From contig JAUNFY010000013.1 of the NCBI GenBank assembly GCA_030524805.1, positions 1 to 53,157 on the forward strand: a stretch of 53,157 bases of DNA. The letters are read 5' to 3'. Made by a program: the position numbers and the translations under genes. The notes beneath the pieces are model-generated. The model searched no databases. It saw only the letters and a program-made list of their open reading frames with translations, and was not told where the DNA came from. Positions 40,860 to 47,442 of this stretch are shown here, one piece after another. Position 1 is the first letter of the stretch. Every line of letters starts with the position of its first letter. This stretch comes from Bacteroidales bacterium. GTDB taxonomy: Bacteria; Bacteroidota; Bacteroidia; Bacteroidales; Muribaculaceae.

Positions 40860-41556
40860 GACCTTTTGTTTTTAAACCTAAAATCATTTCCGCTATCCGG
40901 AAATCGCCGGGATACGTGACCTTGATGTTCTCCGCCTCCCCGTCGTAGATGCGCACCTGATGCCCGTACCATTCCACCACGCTGGCATCGTCGGTGAAGC
41001 CTGTCTCTTCCGAAGCTGCGGCGGCCGAATAAGCCTTCTTCAGCAGCGCGATGTCAAACACCTGTGGCGTCTGCACCGAGAAGTAGCGCGACCTGTCTAC
41101 GCTTCTGCTCGAGTCTTTGGTGCCCTCGCGCAGCGAGTCGGATACGGGCATGCCGGGAATCACCGCGCCATGCAGGCCGGCTTCCCGCCATCCGTTGCCT
41201 ATCAGAGCGGGGGAGGCGAGCGGTCGGGCCGCGTCGTGCACCGCCACCAGTCCTGATGCCGAGTCGGCTATCAGCGCGAGTCCGCATGCCACGGAGGCCG
41301 TGCGCGTGTCGCCGCCGCTCACCACGGAGTGAGGGGCGCAGTCACCGCCTTTTATCTCTTCCCAATAGTCGAGATACTTCTCGTGCATCACCACTATCAG
41401 CTTTGTTTCCCGGTCTTCTTCATGAAAAGCCCGGAGCGTCCACCACAGCATCGGGTGTCCGCAGAGGTAGTGAAACTGTTTGGGAAGAGAATCGCCGGAG
41501 CGGCTTCCTACCCCTCCGGCGACTATTATTGCATATTTTTCTCTTGTTTCGTTCAT
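40843..41556 (-). CDS. ispD: 2-C-methyl-D-erythritol 4-phosphate cytidylyltransferase
   Basis: This 237-residue enzyme makes CDP-methylerythritol from MEP and CTP in the non-mevalonate isoprenoid pathway. The nucleotide-binding start AIIVAGGVGSRSGDSLPKQF is diagnostic. Further blocks are HPMLWWTLRAF, VSGGDTRTASVACGL, VAVHDAARPL, DSLREGTKD and QTPQVFDIALLKKAY, with TDDASVVEWYG near the end. Length is normal. It is the middle gene of fabG-ispD-rluA, starting 42 bases after fabG. Confidence 0.95.
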   Translation of the reverse strand: MNETREKYAIIVAGGVGSRSGDSLPKQFHYLCGHPMLWWTLRAFHEEDRETKLIVVMHEKYLDYWEEIKGGDCAPHSVVSGGDTRTASVACGLALIADSASGLVAVHDAARPLASPALIGNGWREAGLHGAVIPGMPVSDSLREGTKDSSRSVDRSRYFSVQTPQVFDIALLKKAYSAAAASEETGFTDDASVVEWYGHQVRIYDGEAENIKVTYPGDFRIAEMILGLKTKGHDTTL

Positions 41557-41598
41557 CGGGTAAATATACCTGAAAACTAAAGATACGATACGGGTTGA

Positions 41599-42345
41599 TC
41601 ACATGTTCATGCCGCCGTCGACCTGGATCACCTGGCCTGTGACGTAGCTCGACATGTCGCTTGCGAGGAAGAGGGCCACGTTGGCGATATCCTCAACCTG
41701 TCCGCCGCGACGCAAGGGAATTTTCTTGCACCAGTCGGCGCGTACTTCGTCGGGAAGAGCGGCAGTCATGGCAGTCTCGATGAAGCCCGGAGCGATGGCG
41801 TTGGCGCGGATGCCGCGGCTGCCCACTTCCTGTGCGATGCTCTTGGCAAGGGCTATAAGGCCAGCCTTCGAGGCTGCATAGTTGGCCTGGCCGGCGTTGC
41901 CGTGTACGCCTACCACGGATGCCATGTTGATGATTGATCCGCTGCGCTGGCGCATCATGATCGGAAGAGTGGCGTGGATGAAGTTGAAGGCCGATTTCAG
42001 GTTGACTGCAATCACGGCGTCCCACTGAGCCTCGCTCATGCGCATCATGAGGCCGTCTTTGGTGATGCCGGCATTGTTGACGAGGATATCGATCGAGCCG
42101 AAGTCTTCCTTTATCTTGTTGATCACTTCTTCAGTCTGTGCGAAGTCTGCTGCGTTGGAGGCGTAACCCTTGGCTTTCACGCCGTAGGCTGCTATCTCTT
42201 CTTCGGTCTTCTTACCGTTTTCATCTATCACGAGGTCGGTGAATGCTACGTTAGCTCCTTCCGATGCGAACTTGAGTGCAAGTGCCTTGCCGATGCCGCG
42301 CGCAGCGCCGGTCACCACAGCTGTCTTTCCTGCTAAAAGATTCAT
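41599..42345 (-). CDS. fabG: 3-oxoacyl-[acyl-carrier-protein] reductase
   Basis: This 248-residue short-chain dehydrogenase reduces 3-oxoacyl-ACP with NADPH in fatty-acid elongation. It has the cofactor motif TGAARGIGKALA (about residue 12), NNAGITKDGLMMRM, the catalytic Ser in INMASVVGVHG, YAASKAG with the catalytic Tyr and Lys (about 154-158), and IAPGFIETAMT. The C-terminus YVTGQVIQVDGGMNM is typical of FabG. A near-ideal promoter lies just upstream. It leads the fabG-ispD-rluA unit. Confidence 0.96.
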   Translation of the reverse strand: MNLLAGKTAVVTGAARGIGKALALKFASEGANVAFTDLVIDENGKKTEEEIAAYGVKAKGYASNAADFAQTEEVINKIKEDFGSIDILVNNAGITKDGLMMRMSEAQWDAVIAVNLKSAFNFIHATLPIMMRQRSGSIINMASVVGVHGNAGQANYAASKAGLIALAKSIAQEVGSRGIRANAIAPGFIETAMTAALPDEVRADWCKKIPLRRGGQVEDIANVALFLASDMSSYVTGQVIQVDGGMNM

Positions 42346-42386
42346 GTCTATTGTCTTTTGATTGGTTTCAGTTTCAAATCAGGCTG

Positions 42387-42418
42387 CAAATTTAATAAAA
42401 ATTCATGACACTCGCAAA
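42387..42418 (-). promoter_or_regulatory. Bacteroidota promoter of fabG-ispD-rluA
   Basis: On the minus strand TTTG (42418-42415) and TAAATTTG (42394-42387) are separated by exactly 20 bases. Transcription would start near 42,380, about 35 bases before the fabG ATG. Confidence 0.75.
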
Positions 42419-42465
42419 TCCGCCTCCCCGGCAGAGCCGTAGGAGGCGGATTTAAAGGGCATACG

Positions 42466-43713
42466 CTATCTGACGAAGACTTTCACGCTTGAGGTAGGGG
42501 ACGACACAATGTATATGCCGCAAGGAAGCGGCAGTTCGGTTGTGCCCGACGCCGTCACCGTAGCCATTTTCTCACCGTTTGCCGCGGCAACGTCAATCTG
42601 TTTTCCGGCTGTGTTGACTATGCTTATCAAGCCTTTTCCTGCTGTGGCGGTGAAATCAGCATCCTTGTCGGCCTTCTTGGCCACTACTCCCGAGGTGGGG
42701 ATATAGTTGATGCGGTAGAATTCGTTCCATCCTTCAGCCGCCTGATATTTCTCGAGCGACTCAACCGGCACGAGAAGGTCGCACTTGCTCCGGTCTACAT
42801 CCTTGAAGCAGTTGTCCGGGAAAGGATAGGGCTCTTCAGCAAGAACCTCGATACATTTCACCGACGGGCAACCGTTGAAGCAGTCGTTCATCTTTATTTC
42901 CGACCAGGGGAGGGAAACGCGCAGCATTTTGGTGCAATTATTGAAGCAGCCGTCGCCCATCGATTTCAGGGTCTCCGGCAGGTTTGCCCGCAGGAGTGAT
43001 CCATTTTCTTCGAAACATTTTTTACCCATTGTCTCGACCCCGGAAATCATCACCGACGACAGGCTGTCGCAATACGACAGCGACCTATCTCTTATGGTCT
43101 TGACCGATGGCGGAATATACAACTCCCTAATACCGCAACGCATCAATCCGCTGATAGACTCCACAGAAGCCGGTATATAAAGATTTTCAAGATAAGGACA
43201 GGAGTATACCCCGTCTAATTTCTGCAATCCCTCAGGAAGATATATCGATCTTATTGGCAATGCGCCTATTCCGCCGTTAAGATTTTTTAAAGTCGGAGGA
43301 AGAACCAGATTGTGTATTAAGTCATATTGTATAGCCTCATGGGCAATTGCCGTTACTGTATAGGCTGTCCCGTTTTCGTCATACACAGTCGGGGGAATAA
43401 CCGTAAAAATATAGTCTAAAAAACCGTTTTCTCCTATTTCGTCCGCCCCCGGTACCATTATGCGCGATGGCTGTGAAAATACATTGAAATCTATATCATA
43501 GTCCTGCGCTACGGCCACAGTCTTCTCGCTCTCCGAAAGAATCTGATACTGCACGCCCTGATATACGAAGTCCACTTTATATCTATCAATCCAGTCTTCC
43601 TCTTCTTCGGCATTGGCATAGCTGACCGCTGCCATCACCGCAACCGCAAGCATGAAAATGCGGCTGATTTCTCCTTTCAGGGGGAATGATAATTGTTTTG
43701 TTTTTGTTCTCAT
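42466..43713 (-). CDS. Secreted BspA-like leucine-rich repeat protein with T9SS-like C-terminus
   Basis: This 415-residue protein has a long N-terminal signal region (hydrophobic part about residues 18-36, ending SYANA). BspA/LRR_5-type repeats follow (about 85-310), with repeated cores such as LPPTLKNL, LPEGLQKL, IPASVESI, IPPSVKTI and LPETLKSMGDGCF. A small domain with LLVPVESLEKYQAAEGW closes the array, as is common in this family. The last 60 residues (ISIVNTAGKQIDVAAANG, ELPLPCGIYIVSS, VKVFVR) look like a type IX secretion C-terminal domain. Surface display and host or matrix binding are inferred. It is transcribed alone from an AT-rich upstream region where I see no consensus promoter. 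Confidence 0.85.
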   Translation of the reverse strand: MRTKTKQLSFPLKGEISRIFMLAVAVMAAVSYANAEEEEDWIDRYKVDFVYQGVQYQILSESEKTVAVAQDYDIDFNVFSQPSRIMVPGADEIGENGFLDYIFTVIPPTVYDENGTAYTVTAIAHEAIQYDLIHNLVLPPTLKNLNGGIGALPIRSIYLPEGLQKLDGVYSCPYLENLYIPASVESISGLMRCGIRELYIPPSVKTIRDRSLSYCDSLSSVMISGVETMGKKCFEENGSLLRANLPETLKSMGDGCFNNCTKMLRVSLPWSEIKMNDCFNGCPSVKCIEVLAEEPYPFPDNCFKDVDRSKCDLLVPVESLEKYQAAEGWNEFYRINYIPTSGVVAKKADKDADFTATAGKGLISIVNTAGKQIDVAAANGEKMATVTASGTTELPLPCGIYIVSSPTSSVKVFVR

Positions 43714-44031
43714 CTCTTTGGTTTTAAGTGTTTAAGAACTTGAATTATAGAAATGATCTGATCATTTATTATCGTGGTAAGTATTATCGTGGTATGCAGG
43801 AAAAGCCTTCAATCGCGGTGCAAATCACAAAAGCTTTTTGAACTTCGTTACTTTATTGTATAACAATCAGACAAATAAAATTGTTTTTAGATTTTGCAAC
43901 AATTTTTAGAATTAATTTAATATTTTATGTATAAATGTTGAATTTTGGTCATTTTTATCGTTCATCGGCATGAAAAGTCAAATAAAACCGACAATTCCGA
44001 ATATTTGTGAGTAAAAGAATACCCGCTCCAT
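43714..44031. other. AT-rich gene-free stretch upstream of the LRR gene
   Basis: This stretch has no supportable gene. It contains the direct repeat ATTATCGTGGTA at 43768-43779 and 43783-43794, about 55-80 bases upstream of the LRR start. Long AT-rich runs follow. No TAnnTTTG box was found on the minus strand. Confidence 0.6.
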
Positions 44032-44310
44032 GCCGGCGCTCGCCCAGGCAGCCAAGATCCGCTCTGCGCAAATCTTAAATATATCCCGAGCGAAGCGAGG
44101 AGAGAGAACTTTGCATGTACCGCGCCGATCTCCGAGCGGCGCCCCGATAACTGATCCCAAATCCAACACCGACGCCGCTCGGAGATCGGCGTCCTACCGA
44201 AAGCGGCGCCATTGACGCATGTCCTCGCTACGCTCGGGATCTATAATGATTAAGCGCAAACGCGGATCGGGCGGCCGCTTCGCGGCTGCGCCGGTGGCAA
44301 GCGCGGATTT
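44032..44310. repeat. Large nested palindromic repeat, copy A
   Basis: Inverted arms are nested. An outer arm GCGCAAATCTTAAATATAT.. pairs loosely with ..AATGATTAAGCGCAAACGC. ATCCCGAGCGAAGCGAGGA (44082-44100) pairs with TCCTCGCTACGCTCGGGAT (44222-44240). GCCGATCTCCGAGCGGCG (44124-44141) pairs perfectly with CGCCGCTCGGAGATCGGC (44173-44190). The right half (44171-44294) is repeated at 44592-44715 with three mismatches. No credible protein is encoded. Confidence 0.8.
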
Positions 44311-44345
44311 TCGCAGATTTCTCTTTATTTTCATTCTTTTGCAAA

Positions 44346-44876
44346 AGCCTTTTCCGCGAACTTCCGCCCACATTCAGCGGATTTTGCCACAGGCAAAATC
44401 ATCAGCGTCCTTCCACCGAAGCAAAGGTCAAGAGCAAGTAGCAAAAAAAATCCGCGTAAATCCGCGCTTGCCACCGGCGATGCCGAAGGCAGCCGGGATC
44501 CGCGTCTGCGCTAAATCTTAAAAAGATCCCGAGCGAAGCGAGGATAAGCATCACCGAGCGGCGCCTGTTGACCGAACCCCGAGCCAGCACTGACGCCGCT
44601 CGGAGATCGGCGTCCTACCGAAAGCGGCGCCATTGACGCATGTCCTCGCTACGCTCGGGATCTATGATGATTAAGCGCAGACGCGGATCGGGCGGCCGCT
44701 TTGCGGCTGCGCCGGGGAGGACGCGGATTTTCGCAGATTTTTCATTAGTTTGCAGTTGCTATGGGGTTGGAATCGGTGGTTGGGGGGATTGGATTCGATG
44801 TCTGAACGCGGATGCTTTTGCCTCTGCGTGGCAAAAGCCGCTGATTGCTGGCGGAGGTTCGCGGAAAAGAATTGCT
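44346..44876. repeat. Large nested palindromic repeat, copy B
   Basis: This copy keeps the same inner arms (GATCCCGAGCGAAGCGAGGA at 44525-44544 against TCCTCGCTACGCTCGGGATC at 44643-44662). It has further outer arms: CTTTTCCGCGAACTTCCGCC and the following 45 bases (from about 44348) match, inverted, the stretch from about 44810 to 44876 (GCAAAAGCCGCTGATT, GGAGGTTCGCGGAAAAG). The inner GCCGATCTCCGAG arm of copy A is shortened here. Open frames across it are by-products of GC-rich repeats. Confidence 0.75.
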
Positions 44877-44954
44877 GTTAACTCCTTACTGCTATTTAAT
44901 TCTCTCGTTGCTATGCAATCACGTTGAACTTGCTTATTAATCTTGCTGACAAAA

Positions 44955-44971
44955 ATGAAAGGCCTCCGGCC
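44955..44971. other. Small GC hairpin
   Basis: GAAAGGCC, TCC, GGCCTTT forms a 7-bp stem between the palindromic repeats and the ATTCCACATTCAACAT repeats. It has no T tail on the plus strand, so its function is unclear. Confidence 0.4.
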
Positions 44972-44985
44972 TTTGATAATGTGGG

Positions 44986-45082
44986 ATGTTGAATGTGGAA
45001 TGGGGGAATGGGTGATGGGGATGTATTTAGTCTCGATTCGCTATTCCACATTCAACATTATTCAACATTCCACATTCAACAT
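44986..45082. repeat. ATTCCACATTCAACAT repeats (two direct, one inverted)
   Basis: ATTCCACATTCAACAT occurs at 45043-45058 and 45067-45082. Its reverse complement ATGTTGAATGTGGAAT is at 44986-45001, so a long hairpin can form. Related ATTCAACAT/GATTTGAAATT stretches occur at 13,033-13,064 and 49,390-49,440. Confidence 0.75.
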
Positions 45083-45085
45083 TAA

Positions 45086-45117
45086 TTTGCTTGTCCCGAT
45101 TTTTATTCCTAACTTTG
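45086..45117 (+). promoter_or_regulatory. Bacteroidota promoter of the SDR-like gene
   Basis: TTTG (45086-45089) and TAACTTTG (45110-45117) are exactly 20 bases apart. The ATG at 45137 follows about 13 bases after the expected transcription start. Confidence 0.75.
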
Positions 45118-45136
45118 CCGGCAAATCCACATCATT

Positions 45137-45775
45137 ATGGCCGACAATTATCTTGAGAAAAGGATGGAAGACTTGAAGGCAGGCCGTCTGAAACCAACGG
45201 TAGCCTCCACAGGAAATGCAAAACGAAAGGGTTATGTCGATTTCCCCTTTCCTCCCCGTCGCGTGCTTATAGCAGGCCGCCCCGAAGGCGTAGCCCTCGA
45301 CCTCATGCGCGCGATGCTCAAGACCGGCAGCAAGGTTGCCCTTTTCGATTCCGACAAAACGGCAGGAGAAGCTCTGGCCTACAATGAAGGTGTGAGATTC
45401 CACCATGTGGATGTGTCAACTCCCTCCGATGTTGCCGCCGCATTCGCCAACCTCACGGAGGCATGGCGCGACATCGACATCCTTATATCAACCGTCGGCA
45501 ACAATGATACGCGTAGCCTGGCCGATCTATGGAGCACCCACCGCCGACGCTTCCCCGTGCCCTTCGGCTATGGCGGACGCTTCATCATCATCAATCCGGA
45601 CGATGCCGCAATCGGCGCCGAACTGCAGACGCAACTCGCCGGACACCGCATCGCCGTAAACTGCATGATCACCGGCGCCCGACCCGGCGACGAGCTGCGC
45701 GACGCAGCCCGGACATGCCTTACATTGTGCCTCCCCGGATGCGACTTCATCAGGGCGCAGGTGATTACGGTGTGA
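45137..45775 (+). CDS. Degenerate SDR-like Rossmann protein
   Basis: This 212-residue protein has an unusual charged N-terminus (MADNYLEKRMEDLKAGRLK). A Rossmann-like fold follows from about residue 38: RRVLIAGRPEGVALDLM in place of the TGxxxGIG loop, VALFDSDKTAGE, VRFHHVDVSTPSDV, and ILISTVGNND in place of NNAG. The SDR catalytic Tyr-x-x-x-Lys is not present, and the substrate half is short. It is therefore probably not an active SDR oxidoreductase of the usual type. It has its own promoter and a hairpin after it. I do not recognise a specific family name. Confidence 0.75.
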   Translation: MADNYLEKRMEDLKAGRLKPTVASTGNAKRKGYVDFPFPPRRVLIAGRPEGVALDLMRAMLKTGSKVALFDSDKTAGEALAYNEGVRFHHVDVSTPSDVAAAFANLTEAWRDIDILISTVGNNDTRSLADLWSTHRRRFPVPFGYGGRFIIINPDDAAIGAELQTQLAGHRIAVNCMITGARPGDELRDAARTCLTLCLPGCDFIRAQVITV

Positions 45776-45809
45776 TACCGCAAATAAGTTACTCTACCAA
45801 CAAATAGGG

Positions 45810-45838
45810 GTGTGCGGAGCCGTGTCGGCCCCGCACAC
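45810..45838 (+). terminator. GC hairpin after the SDR-like gene
   Basis: GTGTGCGG (45810-45817) pairs with CCGCACAC (45831-45838), with CCG/CGG pairing inside. It is followed by gtcactactttta, a weak T tract, so it is a probable but imperfect terminator. Confidence 0.5.
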
Positions 45839-45911
45839 GTCACTACTTTTAGGGAGTGCCCGTGTGTTAAAAACGCAATAAATGGGTATTGCCGCCGGCT
45901 TTCTGAAGTTG

Positions 45912-45919
45912 TAATTTTG
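45912..45919 (+). promoter_or_regulatory. -7 box of the heme operon promoter
   Basis: TAATTTTG lies 38 bases before the start of the first lipoprotein gene. A weak TTTC stands near the -33 position. No Fur-like box was identified by eye. Confidence 0.55.
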
Positions 45920-45956
45920 CATCAGAAAAATTAATCAACACACAACTGACAGAAAG

Positions 45957-46790
45957 ATGAAAAAATTACAACTCCTTTCATTAGCGCTCGCAATGTTCGC
46001 TCTCTCCTCATGCAGCAACAACGACGAACCTGAAAACCTGGCTGATTCAGCCGTAGGTAACTATTCAGGCTACACCGTGGCATCCTGCGCATATTTCTCA
46101 AATATGGCAGCCGACAACCAGAGCGTCGCAATCTCCTCTTCAGCAATCAACACAGCCAATATAAGTTTCGTTTCTGACACATGGGGCACTTTCACCATCG
46201 ACGATGCCACCCTCACAGGCTCCGGCGACAATGTGGTGATCTCCGGCTCGGGCAAATGCTCCATGTCGCATGCCGGCAGCCAGGCAAAGGAATATGATTG
46301 CACCGTGGAAGGAAACGTGGCCGGCAAGACTCTCACCCTCACATTCTCCTGCCCCGCAGTGATGGGAGGCCTTTCCATTGAGTTCCGTCAGGGCGACGTC
46401 CCCGCCGATGTCGTGGTGCCCGGCACCTATAAAGGTTACACCGAAGCCAAAAGCACCTACTTCGCCGGCATGATGGCTGCCGACCAGCAGATAGTGATAG
46501 CCAAAAACTCCGACGGCTCTTTCAAGGTTACATACTCATCCGACACATGGGGTGAGTTTGTGGTCGACAACGTTGCGGCTGAATATGCCTCAGGCAAGTT
46601 CACCCTCTCCGGCGCCGGCACCACAAGCATGGGCATGAATGGAAACGTGAAGGATTATGAGTGTGAATTCGCAGGCGAGGTTGATGTAGAGAAGAATGAT
46701 CCATCGTTCACATTTACCGTTCCCGCCGTAATGGGTGGCCTCACCGTCACATTCCACTCCGGCGACATGCCTGAGGCAGAATCCAACTGA
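45957..46790 (+). CDS. Duplicated calycin-like lipoprotein of the heme operon
   Basis: This 277-residue lipoprotein (ALSSC-S, Cys 19) has two tandem copies of a roughly 115-residue beta-rich domain (about residues 34-150 and 154-270). Both copies begin G-x-Y-x-GYT, contain SDTWG, and end PAVMGGL followed by F..GD.P. The pattern fits the calycin-like / lipocalin-like domain found in Bacteroidales surface lipoproteins. It is the first gene of a unit with HmuY, HmuR and HmuS, only 7 bases before hmuY. A role in binding or passing heme or another porphyrin is inferred from context; direct evidence is lacking. Confidence 0.8.
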   Translation: MKKLQLLSLALAMFALSSCSNNDEPENLADSAVGNYSGYTVASCAYFSNMAADNQSVAISSSAINTANISFVSDTWGTFTIDDATLTGSGDNVVISGSGKCSMSHAGSQAKEYDCTVEGNVAGKTLTLTFSCPAVMGGLSIEFRQGDVPADVVVPGTYKGYTEAKSTYFAGMMAADQQIVIAKNSDGSFKVTYSSDTWGEFVVDNVAAEYASGKFTLSGAGTTSMGMNGNVKDYECEFAGEVDVEKNDPSFTFTVPAVMGGLTVTFHSGDMPEAESN

Positions 46791-46797
46791 CCGGTTT

Positions 46798-47442
46798 ATG
46801 ATGAAGGGTTTTAATGTTATGTTTTTTGCGGGAGTGGCAGCGATGCTGCTCCCGTCTTGCAACGACCTGCTGGGCGACATCTACGATGAACCGGTGGCTT
46901 CTTCCGAATATGGTTTCATCGAGACCTGTTCCGGACCGAAGCCGGGTATGATCTACGTCGACGCCACCGACTACGAGGTGTGGACCTACATCAGTTTCGC
47001 CGACCGCACCATCGAACCGCTCCCGGTAGATGCACCGGCTCCCGAAAAGTGGGATATGGCCGTTCACCGCTACGATACCAAGACCAACGGGGGAGTGGTG
47101 TTCGCCACCTCGCTCTCCGACATCAGCCTGGCCCAAGGGTGGAAGCCGTCGGCAGGCGAGAAGGGTGTGGCCGACATCTGGACCACCGACAAGATCGTCA
47201 CCGACATGTCGACAATGATGGACGGTTATCTCTCCTACGCCGACTCCTATTATAATCCGGAGCTTTCGGAATGGCTCGACGTCGACACCAGCACCATGCC
47301 TCCCATCTACACGCTTTCCGGCAAGGTCTACGTGATCGAGATGGCCGACGGCAGCAAAGCGGCCGTGAAACTTTCCGATTTCATGAACGGCTCCGGAGTG
47401 AAAGGTTACATGTCAATCCAATATATCTATCCTTTGCAATAA
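46798..47442 (+). CDS. hmuY: HmuY-family heme-binding lipoprotein
   Basis: I choose ATG 46798 (or the next codon, also ATG), giving about 214 residues. Longer upstream starts run into the preceding gene. The lipoprotein signal ends at LPSC-N. The HmuY family block is visible: TYISFADRTIEP and EKWDMAVHRYDTKTNGG, followed by the C-terminal IYTLSGKVYVIEMADG and KGYMSIQYIYPL. In Porphyromonas, HmuY takes heme from host proteins using two His ligands; related Bacteroides proteins use Met/His variants. I could not place the ligands with confidence here. The stop overlaps the hmuR start (TAATG). Confidence 0.88.
   Translation: MMKGFNVMFFAGVAAMLLPSCNDLLGDIYDEPVASSEYGFIETCSGPKPGMIYVDATDYEVWTYISFADRTIEPLPVDAPAPEKWDMAVHRYDTKTNGGVVFATSLSDISLAQGWKPSAGEKGVADIWTTDKIVTDMSTMMDGYLSYADSYYNPELSEWLDVDTSTMPPIYTLSGKVYVIEMADGSKAAVKLSDFMNGSGVKGYMSIQYIYPLQ

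Noticed and set aside
44030-44930. Several open frames of 60-100 codons in the palindromic repeat region
   Set aside because: They are made of repeated GC-rich arms, have no conserved features, and similar frames appear on both strands because of the inverted symmetry.
47271-47441. Upstream extension of the hmuR frame
   Set aside because: It overlaps hmuY in another frame, lacks a signal peptide, and the ATG at 47442 gives a perfect signal sequence coupled to the hmuY stop.
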